This document shows, one piece after another, positions 18,718-27,228 of a stretch of DNA of 64,000 nucleotides. Source of the stretch: UBA8752 sp042095055. GTDB lineage: Bacteria > Bacteroidota > Bacteroidia > Flavobacteriales_D > Sanyastnellaceae. Each line of letters opens with the position of its first letter. Positions within the stretch are counted from its first letter, which is position 1. The notes beneath the pieces were generated by a model. The model did no database searches. It saw nothing but the letters and a program-made list of their open reading frames with translations, and was not told the origin of the DNA. A program made the position numbers and the translations under genes. Where the stretch lies: positions 116,866 to 180,865 of the forward strand of contig JBELBZ010000003.1 in NCBI GenBank assembly GCA_042095055.1. Direction: 5' to 3'.

Positions 18718-19961
18718 TGCGCCTCTCGGGCCTGATTCAAGTTGTTATTCTACTGGCTTCCGGGCTTGGGTTGACCCAATGCGGTTCCACGCAAGAGGCT
18801 GACCCAAGCCCCCATGCCGACCATGCCCTGGCCACCAATGGCCACCTCGTTTTCTACCTGTCTGACAGCGCAGAAGTGCGCGTCCCAGGTCTCCGCCATG
18901 AGCGTGGAATGAGCCTCTACAATGGCGACGAACGCATCGAGCTACAGTCCCTCAATGACACTTGCTATCTCGTACCGGTGTTTGATGGAACCCTCTGTCT
19001 TGACGCCCAGGGGGTAGGGGAGTGGACGGATGTTTTGCGCCCGTCGAAGGACCCATATACCATTGATGTCCAGTGGTTTGACACCACCCCAAACACCCCG
19101 GCCCGGCCGGGCTGGGACACAGAAGAGACATGGCGTTTGACCTTTGGAACTGACAACCCTTGGTTCGGAGACCTTGTATTAAAGCGATCCCATCAAGGAC
19201 AACTTCGAGGGACGATTGAGACCGCGACGGGAGACTTCCGGTTTTTGCATGGCGACAGCGACGACAACGTTCTCAACCTGCAGACTTTTGACGGGGCTCA
19301 TTTGTTTCATTTCAGGGCCAACACGGGCATTAAAGACAGCCTGTTCGAAGGTGTTTTTTCAAGCGGGAGCCACTACGCCACAACCTTCACCGCACACCTC
19401 AAAAACGACACCGACGCCCCTCTGGCCGCAGGGAAACAAGCCGCTTGGACCCAACTGCCCATCACCTACGCTGGAGTAGACCTGAACGGCGACTCCACAA
19501 GGTGGGCCTGGGCCAATACCGACAGCGTGGTCCATGTACTCAGCATCATGGGCTCCTGGTGCCCAAACTGCATGGACGAGCACCGTTTGCTCGTCGGTTT
19601 GATGGACGCGAACCCCAATATGCGTGCGCATACCCTTGCTTTTGAGCGGGGTTTAGATCGGAAAAATGGCCAAAACGCCGCCCTCAACAGACTCAAACAG
19701 TACTCGAAGTCCATGGGGCTTTCTGGTTTTTCGGACCGTTGGACCGTCACATTGGTAGGTCCAGCCTCCAAAAAGCAAGCCCAAGAACTGCTTCCGTTTC
19801 TAGACAAAGTCGTCAGCTTTCCCACGAGCGTTGTCCTGCACCCCGGCGCCGACGGGCCATGGATTCACTCAGGTTTCAACGGCCCCGCGACAGGGGTTAA
19901 ATACGACCTTGAAAGGACCCGTTTCTCTGCCGCTATCAGCGGTTCGCAGGAAAGTCATTGA
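18717..19961 (+). CDS. Lipoprotein with C-terminal TlpA/thioredoxin-like domain
   Basis: I chose the ATG at 18717, which overlaps the previous stop and gives a clean lipoprotein signal peptide with cysteine 22 in the lipobox (GLTQC). An upstream in-frame start at 18630 lies inside the dehydrogenase gene. The 414-residue protein has a beta-rich first part of unrecognised type (about 30-265). The second part resembles a TlpA/AlkyI-hydroperoxide-reductase-like thioredoxin fold (about 270-400) with the redox motif WCPNC and a cis-Pro-like FPTSVVLHP segment. It probably acts as a periplasmic thiol-disulfide oxidoreductase. Its 3' end overlaps the convergent M28 peptidase gene by 26 bases. Confidence 0.82.
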   Translation: MRLSGLIQVVILLASGLGLTQCGSTQEADPSPHADHALATNGHLVFYLSDSAEVRVPGLRHERGMSLYNGDERIELQSLNDTCYLVPVFDGTLCLDAQGVGEWTDVLRPSKDPYTIDVQWFDTTPNTPARPGWDTEETWRLTFGTDNPWFGDLVLKRSHQGQLRGTIETATGDFRFLHGDSDDNVLNLQTFDGAHLFHFRANTGIKDSLFEGVFSSGSHYATTFTAHLKNDTDAPLAAGKQAAWTQLPITYAGVDLNGDSTRWAWANTDSVVHVLSIMGSWCPNCMDEHRLLVGLMDANPNMRAHTLAFERGLDRKNGQNAALNRLKQYSKSMGLSGFSDRWTVTLVGPASKKQAQELLPFLDKVVSFPTSVVLHPGADGPWIHSGFNGPATGVKYDLERTRFSAAISGSQESH

Positions 19962-21522
19962 CCTGGTCCACCACCAGCTTTTTTGACCGGTTTGCCACCT
20001 CCCAAGAGGTCAAAAACACCAACCGACCAATCTCCGCCATCTTCGGGTACCTGATTTTATCTGGGGTGTCTCCAGGACCGTGGTAATCCTCGTGAACGCC
20101 ACTGAAATAAAAGATCACCGGAATGTCGTGCTTCGCAAAATTGTAGTGGTCGCTTCTATAATAAAAGCGGTTTGGGTCGTCAGGAGCATTGAAGGTGTAG
20201 TCCAGTGCAATTCCGATGTGTTCGTCGTTGACCGCCTCACTGATTTCGTGCAGTTCCGTAGACAGTTTGTCGCTGCCAATCAAATAGACGTAGCGGTCGT
20301 CATCCTTGTGGGCCTCATCAAAGCGGCCGACCATGTCCATGTTGAGGTCGCAGACGTGCTGACTCAATGGGAACGCGGGATGGTCGCTGTACCACTCTGA
20401 CCCGAGCAGGCCCTTTTCTTCACCTACAAATGCCATAAACAGCACCGAGCGTTTCGGTCCTTTTCCCGCTTTTGCAGCCGACATCCAAGCCTCTGCGTTC
20501 TCCAATAAACTGACGGTCCCACTGCCATCGTCATCTGCACCGTTGTACACCAAGCCCTCTTTGTCTACTCCAACGTGATCGTAATGGCTGGTCAGGGCCA
20601 CAATTTCTGAAGCCAACAGGCTGTCGTTTCCAGGCAACAAGCCCCACACATTGGTCGCTTCTACTTTCTCTGCTTTGCGCGCCAAATGAAGCTCCATCAC
20701 CCCCAGGTCGGTGCCTTTCAGCTTGCGCTTTGGCCACTTTTTTCGCACCTCTTTCATTGACTTCCACCCTGAGGAACGCAACAGCACCTCCTCGGACACC
20801 AGCAACGTGGGAAGGTCTGTTCCTTCGCCTTCGCGCTCCACGTCCAGCCTCATCCGCTCGCGGCTCAACCAAGGCACAAGGCGCGACTTCAACGTTGCGA
20901 ACTCTGGGGTCACCAAAATGGTCGCTTTCGCCCCCAAACTGTCGGCCACCATGCGCTTCGTTGAGGGGTCTTGGCTCCACTTGCTGGGCGACTTTGTGCC
21001 CGTTAGTTCAAACCCCTTTTCGGCACTTCCTGGCTCCCCAGCGATCATCACGACGGTTTTGCCTGCAACATTCACACCTGCATAATCATCCCACAGCCCG
21101 TCTTGGATGCCGTATCCAACAAACACTGCTTCCGACACGATGTCCGTGACCTGAATGCCTGGGTAGGGCACGAAATCGTTCTTGAAAATGAGCTTTTGAG
21201 AACCAAGGGTCAGCACACCCCCCTTCAACTGGGTCACGGTCAGCGGAACCCGCTGAAAATAACTGCCATTGACCGGCTCGAGGCCCATCTGCTCAAACTG
21301 TTCTGCCAGAAATGCAGCGGCCTTTCGCTGACCCGGTTTGGCCGTTTCGCGGCCTTCCATAGAGTCTGCTGCCAGCACGTGCAACAAGTCTGAAAGCTCG
21401 TCAGCCGTTATGGTGCTCGCCCATTCTTGAGCAGAATCGGTGTGCAGCAAAGTTTGGGCCTGGGCCAATGGCAAGAAGCCAAGGCAAAGGGCCACAGAAA
21501 CAAGGGAAAAGCGATACATCAT
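19936..21522 (-). CDS. M28 family zinc aminopeptidase (exported)
   Basis: The 528-residue protein has a signal peptide (MMYRFSLVSVALCLGFLPLAQAQ). The metal-binding motifs of the M28 clan appear in order: SHYDHVG, NGADDDGSG, FVGEEKGLLGSEWY and a DMVGR segment, with a further His near the C-terminus (RSDHYNFAKHDIP). A protease-associated-like insert sits between the N-terminal region and the first motif. Such enzymes remove N-terminal amino acids from peptides in the periplasm or outside the cell. The start overlaps the rpiB stop (ATGA at 21519-21522), so the two genes are coupled. Two adjacent ATGs and a TTG at 21528 compete; I prefer 21522. Confidence 0.9.
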   Translation of the reverse strand: MMYRFSLVSVALCLGFLPLAQAQTLLHTDSAQEWASTITADELSDLLHVLAADSMEGRETAKPGQRKAAAFLAEQFEQMGLEPVNGSYFQRVPLTVTQLKGGVLTLGSQKLIFKNDFVPYPGIQVTDIVSEAVFVGYGIQDGLWDDYAGVNVAGKTVVMIAGEPGSAEKGFELTGTKSPSKWSQDPSTKRMVADSLGAKATILVTPEFATLKSRLVPWLSRERMRLDVEREGEGTDLPTLLVSEEVLLRSSGWKSMKEVRKKWPKRKLKGTDLGVMELHLARKAEKVEATNVWGLLPGNDSLLASEIVALTSHYDHVGVDKEGLVYNGADDDGSGTVSLLENAEAWMSAAKAGKGPKRSVLFMAFVGEEKGLLGSEWYSDHPAFPLSQHVCDLNMDMVGRFDEAHKDDDRYVYLIGSDKLSTELHEISEAVNDEHIGIALDYTFNAPDDPNRFYYRSDHYNFAKHDIPVIFYFSGVHEDYHGPGDTPDKIRYPKMAEIGRLVFLTSWEVANRSKKLVVDQVNDFPANR

Positions 21523-21947
21523 GAGCAAGCAATTTTAGTGACCCGACGTTCATGGCGGCCACCTTCGAAAGGAGTATCAAGAAAAGCCTGGACACAATCC
21601 AAGGCATCGGGAATGGCTATAAACCGGGCAGGCAAACACAAAACGTTGGCGTTGTTGTGTTGGCGGGCAAGGGCCGCGATGTCGGGCCGCCAGGCAATGG
21701 CCGCCCTGATTTCCGCGTGTTTGTTTGCCGTCATCGCTACACCGTTTGCAGAACCACAAATCAAGATGCCCAACACCCCTTCTTTTGCCACGGCCTCTGC
21801 CAAGGGATGGGCGTGGTCAGGGTAGTCCACGCTGTTTCCATCAGGTGTACCGTGGTCGGTAATGTCTATGCCTCGATCAGTGAGCCAGTGCATGAGCGTT
21901 GTTCTCAAGTCACCTCCTGCATGATCATTTGCCAAGTGAATCCTCAT
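21519..21947 (-). CDS. rpiB: Ribose-5-phosphate isomerase B
   Basis: The 142-residue protein matches the RpiB/LacAB fold: an N-terminal MRIHLANDHAGG, the YPDHAHPLAEAV segment, the active-site cysteine in ICGSANGVAMTANK, and AALARQHNNANVLCL. It interconverts ribose-5-phosphate and ribulose-5-phosphate in the pentose-phosphate pathway. I chose the ATG at 21947; the upstream extension starting at 21986 is not conserved in character. The gene is transcribed away from the putative origin region (21948-22408) and is coupled to the M28 peptidase downstream. Confidence 0.93.
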   Translation of the reverse strand: MRIHLANDHAGGDLRTTLMHWLTDRGIDITDHGTPDGNSVDYPDHAHPLAEAVAKEGVLGILICGSANGVAMTANKHAEIRAAIAWRPDIAALARQHNNANVLCLPARFIAIPDALDCVQAFLDTPFEGGRHERRVTKIACS

Positions 21948-22408
21948 GGTTCGAAGTTCAACTTTAGTGCACCTTGTGTCATCCACAAGAAAATGTGAAT
22001 TCGCACCTTTCGCTGTTGGAAACCCTACAGCAAGAAAATTTGGTGGTGTGGTCCTCTTAGAGGCTTGTCAAACGCACTGGATAAACCAAGCTTTTGGGGG
22101 TATAATTTCTGCCCACAATGCGCACAGAGAATGGCCTTATGTACACACCGTTCTTTGGAACCAATTCCCCTGAATGAGGTTTGTCCTCAATACAATCCAA
22201 ATTGTGGATGACCGGCTCAAACCATTGATGTTCATGGATTCCATGAAGTCAATAAGTCTTTATAAGATCGAAAAGCTTGTTGATGAGGATTGCTTCCAAG
22301 GAAATCGACAGGGAGTTATCAGACCTATCAACAGACCTACTATACCTACTACTTCTTTTCTAAAGAAAGAATAATAATACATGGTTGGGGTAAAAACCCA
22401 TTTTCGAG
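21948..22408. other. Putative replication origin (oriC): gene-free region with DnaA-box-like sites, trio tract and AT-rich element
   Basis: This 461-base divergent intergenic region contains no credible gene. Near-consensus DnaA boxes (TTATCCACA) are TCATCCACA at 21979-21987 and its inverted copy at 22203-22211 (one mismatch each), plus two-mismatch sites at 22076-22084, 22278-22286 and 22325-22333 (CTATCAACA). Directly after the last one, 22337-22357 reads CTA CTA TAC CTA CTA CTT CTT. On the other strand this gives six GAT/GAA triplets resembling DnaA-trios. It is followed by AT-rich sequence to about 22380. Base skew changes sign across the region, and two parS sites lie 5-7 kb away. Experimental proof is lacking. 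Confidence 0.7.
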
Positions 22409-23962
22409 ATGAAGGGGTTCGATGTGGCGGGCGAACTTGCCGGTGTGATTGGGAAGGTGAAATATGGATTGCTGCTCTGGATGTTCCAGGGAATCTGTGT
22501 TGTGTTGTGTGGTCAGGACAGTTCTTTCGTGGAGTATCGTTTTGTGGATGGTGAGGTGAGCAGCCGAGGTGTGCTGGTGGACGGCGTCCCTTCGGGTTTT
22601 TGGACTTCTTTCTACGAGGATGGGACCCGCAAGAGTGAAGGCAATTGGTCGTCAGGGGAATTGGCGGGCGAATGGGTGTTTTACGACGGCAAAGGCCGGG
22701 TGCAAACGACATTGAATTACAGTGCAGGTCGAAAAGACGGCTTGGAGCAACAATGGGATTCCTTGGGTGTGTTGACCCGTTCATTTCCGTGGGCAGAAGA
22801 CACATTGAATGGTTGGGAGATTGCTTATCGACCAGATGGATCAGAGTTGGAGAGAATTCCATGGAAACAGGGGCAAAAAGAAGGCATCGCCTTGCGTTTC
22901 AGCCAAAACGAAAATGGAACAAGGAGGATCACCCGACGCATGGGGTACCGCGAAGATTTGCTCCGTTGGGTGGAGGATATCAACGGTTACGATGACCAGG
23001 GCAGAGAGACGGGAAAGTGGATGACCTTTTGGCCCAATGAGCGGGTGCGTTCAGAAGGACCTTACGACCGAGGGTTGAGAGAGGGGGTATTCAAATTTTT
23101 CAACCGCAATGGAGATTTGGACCACACCGAAACCTACAAGAGGGGTGAGCGTGTGGTGGATGCTCCAGAATCGGTGGCATTGGATTTACGTCGGTCATTT
23201 CATCCCAATGGTCAGGTATCTAGACAGGGCCCGTGGCGGGAGAATACGCCAATGGGAATGCACCGGTTTTTTGACGAAACTGGACATTTGATTGAAGTCA
23301 AAGTATTCAGAGAGGGCCTCCTTCACGCCACAGGAATGCTGGACAGCTTGGGCAGGAGGTCTGGTGAATGGACCTTGTATTGGAAAGAAGGGATGCGCAA
23401 AGAGACGGGCGCCTACATCGAAGGCAAGCGCGACGGTCAGTGGCTTTTTTATGCCATGGATGGGCGTGTGGAACAGGAGGGAGGATACCGCGCAGGAGCA
23501 TGGCATGGAACCTGGAAGTGGTACCATGTAGATGGTGCCTTGCACCGGGATGAGCGCTACAGAAAAGGCAAGGAGGATGGTGAATTTGTAGAACTCTCCA
23601 TCGGAGGTGACACCTTGGCCAAGGGGAGTTATGATCGGGGCCTGAAGCAAGGTTACTGGCTGGAGCATGTCAATGACGACCGGCGAACGGGCCAGTATTT
23701 AGACGGTGAACGCGATGGTGTGTGGCGCCATGTCGCTGCCGATGGTGAAACGCGATTCGAGGGTGAGTTTGTGGCGGGAATTCCCACTGGACAGCATGTG
23801 ACGTTTTGGCCCAATGGCGTCAGGGCCTCTGTGGGTTCTTACGAGGGTGGCTTGCCTGAAGGAAATTGGCGTTACTTCGATACCATGGGTGTGGTTAGAC
23901 TGGTCAGACAGTATCGCAGCGGCAGGATCGTCAAGGTGAATGGTTCCAAAACGGATCGGTGA
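22409..23962 (+). CDS. MORN/YwqK-type repeat protein
   Basis: The 517-residue protein consists almost entirely of degenerate MORN-type repeats of about 23 residues (pattern G-x-W-x-x-Y-x-x-DG, then a turn with EG-x-Y-x-x-G), for example GEWTLYWKEGMRKETGAY and GTWKWYHVDGALHRDERY. A hydrophobic stretch (YGLLLWMFQGICVVLCG, residues 19-35) could be a signal peptide. Start choice is uncertain: the ATG at 22409 gives a longish leader, and a GTG at 22448 would give a shorter one. It starts directly beside the AT-rich end of the putative origin. The stop overlaps the histidine kinase start (TGATG), so the two proteins are probably co-produced. Function is unknown. Confidence 0.8.
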   Translation: MKGFDVAGELAGVIGKVKYGLLLWMFQGICVVLCGQDSSFVEYRFVDGEVSSRGVLVDGVPSGFWTSFYEDGTRKSEGNWSSGELAGEWVFYDGKGRVQTTLNYSAGRKDGLEQQWDSLGVLTRSFPWAEDTLNGWEIAYRPDGSELERIPWKQGQKEGIALRFSQNENGTRRITRRMGYREDLLRWVEDINGYDDQGRETGKWMTFWPNERVRSEGPYDRGLREGVFKFFNRNGDLDHTETYKRGERVVDAPESVALDLRRSFHPNGQVSRQGPWRENTPMGMHRFFDETGHLIEVKVFREGLLHATGMLDSLGRRSGEWTLYWKEGMRKETGAYIEGKRDGQWLFYAMDGRVEQEGGYRAGAWHGTWKWYHVDGALHRDERYRKGKEDGEFVELSIGGDTLAKGSYDRGLKQGYWLEHVNDDRRTGQYLDGERDGVWRHVAADGETRFEGEFVAGIPTGQHVTFWPNGVRASVGSYEGGLPEGNWRYFDTMGVVRLVRQYRSGRIVKVNGSKTDR

Positions 23963-26181
23963 TGGTGGAAAAGAACGGCTCTGGTGTTTGGCCTACAGAC
24001 TGGATGGATGCTTTGCCATCCGCGATGCTGTTGCTCTCAGAATCCAAGGTGGTTCAAGCCAATGAGCGTGCCCGGTTTTTGCTGGGTTTGAAGTTGGGTT
24101 TTGAGCCATTTGATTGGCTGAAATCTGAATTGTTTCAGTGGCGGAATGAAGACAGGACTTACTATGACGCGTGTTGGGGTGATTTGGCCCACCAAAACCG
24201 CATTCCCGTGCGTATGGAGTTGGTTCTGCAGCGAGGAGAGGAGCAGACGTTTCAATGTGAAATTCGACTGACCCCAGGTCCTCAGGGAACGGGGTTGTTG
24301 CAGCTCGTTGATATCAGCGAACAACAGTTTAGACAGCAGGCGCTTCAGGACAGAGAGGCGCATTACCGAAGGCTGAATGACATTGCACAAGAGGGCATTG
24401 TTTTGGTGCAAGACGACATCGTGCTGGATGTGAACAGCCGCTTTTTGGTGATGATGGGCTTGGATCATCCGGAGCAGGTTATTGGAGATTCTATTAAGCA
24501 GCTGGGATTTAAGCGCCTTGGGAACCTTGAACCCATTGTAGGCAGCGGCGTTTTCGACCGTGCGGATTGGAACCTGACCAACAAATCAGGCGAAACCCTT
24601 CATTTGGACATCGGCAAAGGAAAGCTGGAGGACGGACTGGAGGTTTGGATGATGTACGATGTGTCTGACCGGAAGCGCATTGAATTTGACCTGGTCCAAG
24701 AGCGGGAGCGCTTCCGCTTGCTCGTTCAAAGCTCTCCCAACGGAATTGTGTTGCTTGTCGATGAAATGGTGCGTTACGCCAACCCCGTGGCTTATGCGCT
24801 GTTTGAAGACGTTGACTTGGAGGGCGTGAAGTTCGAAGGGCTTTTTCCTGGGTCGCTTTCCGAACGCGTTGCAAACTCAGCAAAGGAGACGAGGTCCGGT
24901 CATGTTGTTCCCGAATGGGAGGTTGAATTGCCTGGAGGCAAGCGGATTATGCTGAAGTGGAAGCTGACCATTTTTGATGGACAGCCTGCGGTTCAGGTCA
25001 ACCTGTCTGACGTGACCGATCGGTACTCTTTGATGCAAGAGCGCATTCGTGCTGAGGTAGCAGAAGAGGCAAACCAGCAGCTGACCCAAGAGATTGAGCA
25101 ACGCATTGCTGCAGAATCTGCATTGAAGGGAACGACCGCGCGACTGAGGTCTATTGTTGAGTCGGGGGAGGACTTTATCATTTGGACGGCCTCTGAAGAC
25201 CATCAAGTGACGAGTGCCAATGCCAACTTCGACCAGTGGCTGGGATTGAAGGGTGACGCCGCCGAGAATGGGACCAGAAGCACAACGCTAAAAGGCCGAG
25301 TTGTGCAAAGTGTTGACCTCAACGGATTCGACATAAAGGACCGGTTTTCGAGGGCGTTGGCAGGCAAACCACAGCGATTTGAGTGGGCAACAAACCGCGA
25401 CGAAGTGGATGGCAGTAGGCGCTGGATGCAGCTGTTTTTGAACCCCATTGATTCGCCGGGAAGCAAGGGAGAAATCAGCGCCATTGGGTATGACATTACG
25501 GAGCGAAAGCGCATAGACCGCAGGATTCGCGACGCCTTGAAGGAAAAGGAAATCTTATTGCAGGAGGTGCACCACCGGGTGAAAAACAACCTTCAAATCA
25601 TCCACTCTATTCTGAACTTGCAGAAGAAATTTGTGGATGACGAAAAGACCATTGTGGGCCTGGAAGAAATCCAGAATCGGGTATCCACCATGAGCGTCAT
25701 TCACGAGACGCTTTACCAGAACACCGACGTGTCGAGGATCGGCTTTCCGAGCTACATCACTCGGATTGCTGGCAACATCATTCAGAGTTACCGCAGCGAG
25801 ACGCACGTGGAACTGGTGACGGAGCTCGAGGACATCGAAGCTCCTCTGGATCAGGCGATTCCGTGTGGACTGATTCTCAATGAGTGGGTGTCGAACGCGA
25901 TGAAATACGCGTTTACAGGCCGAAAGAAAGGCACCATTACCGTCAAGCTGGGGGTAGAGGATGTTCCAGATTCAGAAGACGAAGAAGAGGTATACATCGA
26001 GGTAAAAGACGATGGCATCGGTCTTCCTGATGGGTTTGATTGGAGTGGGCGAGACTCTTTGGGCCTTTACCTCGTGCAGGCACTCAGCGAGCAACTTGAT
26101 GCTGAGTTGACCGCAGAATCTGATGAGGGTACCCGCTTTTTGATTAAATTTCGGCGACCTAAAACCCTGTTTGACGGATAA
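23962..26181 (+). CDS. PAS-domain sensor histidine kinase (HisKA_2 type)
   Basis: The 739-residue protein has no clear membrane segment. Several PAS-like domains occupy residues 1-525, the second ending in the PAC-like MMYDVSDRKRIEFD and the last in ISAIGYDITERKRID. A HisKA_2 dimerisation domain follows with the phospho-acceptor region EVHHRVKNNLQIIHS (His near residue 536). The ATPase domain has an N-box (ILNEWVSNAMKYAF), G1 (DDGIGLPDG) and G2 (GLYLVQALSEQL). I chose the ATG at 23962, overlapping the previous stop; a GTG at 23959 is in frame. The LytTR response regulator 56 bases downstream is the obvious partner. It probably senses a cytoplasmic cue. Confidence 0.92.
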   Translation: MVEKNGSGVWPTDWMDALPSAMLLLSESKVVQANERARFLLGLKLGFEPFDWLKSELFQWRNEDRTYYDACWGDLAHQNRIPVRMELVLQRGEEQTFQCEIRLTPGPQGTGLLQLVDISEQQFRQQALQDREAHYRRLNDIAQEGIVLVQDDIVLDVNSRFLVMMGLDHPEQVIGDSIKQLGFKRLGNLEPIVGSGVFDRADWNLTNKSGETLHLDIGKGKLEDGLEVWMMYDVSDRKRIEFDLVQERERFRLLVQSSPNGIVLLVDEMVRYANPVAYALFEDVDLEGVKFEGLFPGSLSERVANSAKETRSGHVVPEWEVELPGGKRIMLKWKLTIFDGQPAVQVNLSDVTDRYSLMQERIRAEVAEEANQQLTQEIEQRIAAESALKGTTARLRSIVESGEDFIIWTASEDHQVTSANANFDQWLGLKGDAAENGTRSTTLKGRVVQSVDLNGFDIKDRFSRALAGKPQRFEWATNRDEVDGSRRWMQLFLNPIDSPGSKGEISAIGYDITERKRIDRRIRDALKEKEILLQEVHHRVKNNLQIIHSILNLQKKFVDDEKTIVGLEEIQNRVSTMSVIHETLYQNTDVSRIGFPSYITRIAGNIIQSYRSETHVELVTELEDIEAPLDQAIPCGLILNEWVSNAMKYAFTGRKKGTITVKLGVEDVPDSEDEEEVYIEVKDDGIGLPDGFDWSGRDSLGLYLVQALSEQLDAELTAESDEGTRFLIKFRRPKTLFDG

Positions 26182-26184
26182 ACG

Positions 26185-26201
26185 GTTCGAATTTATCGAA
26201 C
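26185..26201. promoter_or_regulatory. Inverted repeat GTTCGA-N5-TCGAAC between kinase and regulator
   Basis: A perfect 6+6 base inverted repeat with a five-base spacer lies in the 56-base gap between the kinase stop and the regulator start. It could be an operator for autoregulation or a weak hairpin. The role is not established. Confidence 0.35.
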
Positions 26202-26237
26202 TATTCCACAGGTGAGGGCACCTTAACCCGAAGCCAT

Positions 26238-26987
26238 ATGTCTATCAACATCCTGGTAACTGAGGACGAAAGCATCGTCCGCAAAGACATCGAGCAAACG
26301 CTTGAAAAAATTGGGTACAACGTTGTTGGCTCTGCTGACAACGGAGAAGACGCGATTGACCTTGCAGTGAGGTTGAGGCCAGATGTGATCCTCATGGACA
26401 TCATGTTAAAGGGGGACATGAACGGCATCGCCGCCGCAGAGGAGATCAAGCGGACATTGGATGTGCCCATCATCTTTTTGACGGCTTATGCAGACCGCAG
26501 CACGTTGGGAGAGGCCAAGCTCGCAGAGCCACACGGCTACATTTTGAAGCCCTTCAAGGATGTGGACCTGCAGACCAGCATCGAGATGGCCATCCACAAA
26601 TTCTCAAAGGAGCAGGAGGCGCGTTTGGAGAATGAGTTTTTGAGGAACATGGCCGAGCACAAAGAGTCGGCCGAATACCTGTTCGTCAAGAACCGCAGCC
26701 GTTTGATGAAGATTGACCACAACGACCTGCTCTTTATTGAGGCGCTGAAAGACTACGTTGTGGTGCACACCCCTGAGCAGAGCTTCACCATCCACAGCAC
26801 GATGAAGGACGTGGAGAACAAGCTGAGTGAGCGCCGCTTCATGCGCGTGCACAGGAGCTACATTGTCAACTTAGATGCCATTCACAGCATCAAGTATTCG
26901 ATGATTCAAGTGAGGGACATGGAGAAGGAGATTCCCATTGGGGGCAGCTACAAGGACTTGCTTGCGAGCAGGATCAACTTGCTCTGA
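26238..26987 (+). CDS. LytTR-family response regulator
   Basis: The 249-residue protein has an N-terminal receiver domain (1-125) with the acidic pair D10/E11, phospho-acceptor D54 in ILMDIML, T82 and K104 in YILKPF. A C-terminal LytTR DNA-binding domain (about 144-249) contains FIEALKDYVVVHT and the typical RFMRVHRSYIVNLDAI. It is expected to bind promoter repeats when phosphorylated by the PAS kinase encoded just upstream. A strong terminator follows 23 bases after the stop, closing the MORN-kinase-regulator unit. Confidence 0.95.
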   Translation: MSINILVTEDESIVRKDIEQTLEKIGYNVVGSADNGEDAIDLAVRLRPDVILMDIMLKGDMNGIAAAEEIKRTLDVPIIFLTAYADRSTLGEAKLAEPHGYILKPFKDVDLQTSIEMAIHKFSKEQEARLENEFLRNMAEHKESAEYLFVKNRSRLMKIDHNDLLFIEALKDYVVVHTPEQSFTIHSTMKDVENKLSERRFMRVHRSYIVNLDAIHSIKYSMIQVRDMEKEIPIGGSYKDLLASRINLL

Positions 26988-27010
26988 CCCAACAAACCGA
27001 AGACAAAAAG

Positions 27011-27041
27011 AAAACCCCGGAGACGAACTCCGGGGTTTTTT
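27011..27041 (+). terminator. Rho-independent terminator
   Basis: A stem AACCCCGGAG / CTCCGGGGTT with the loop ACGAA is followed by a run of T, and A-rich sequence precedes it. It terminates the MORN-kinase-regulator transcript and, being symmetric, could also end the tRNA-Asn transcript coming from the right. Confidence 0.9.
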
Positions 27042-27044
27042 GTG

Positions 27045-27118
27045 CTCCCCCACCTGGACTCGAACCAGGGACCTACTGATTAACAGTCAGTCGCTCTAAC
27101 CAGCTGAGCTATAGGGGA
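27045..27118 (-). tRNA. tRNA-Asn (GTT)
   Basis: On the minus strand the sequence folds as a full cloverleaf. The acceptor stem is TCCCCTA/TGGGGGA and the D-arm is AGCTCAGCTGGTTAGAGC. The anticodon stem ACTGA/TCAGT carries the loop CTGTTAA (anticodon GTT), and the T-arm contains GGTTCGAGTCC. The discriminator base is G. A complete CCA end is not encoded. Confidence 0.95.
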
Positions 27119-27203
27119 ATGCTCAGTCCCACAAAATAGGGAGCGCAAAGATACGCTGTTTCTGTAATGATTGCAACGCCAAGCGGCCCATAAAGGGGAG
27201 CAC

Positions 27204-27211
27204 TATCTTTG
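27204..27211 (+). promoter_or_regulatory. Candidate -7 promoter element (TATCTTTG)
   Basis: TATCTTTG is a perfect match to the Bacteroidota -7 consensus TAnnTTTG and lies 17 bases upstream of the PfkB kinase ATG, implying a very short leader. No good -33 TTG is seen at the usual spacing. Confidence 0.5.
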
Positions 27212-27228
27212 CCGCTGATTATTTCGAC

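Noticed and set aside
22174..22374. A 66-residue open frame in the putative origin
   Set aside because: Low-complexity product with no motif, spanning the trio-like tract. The region is better explained as non-coding.
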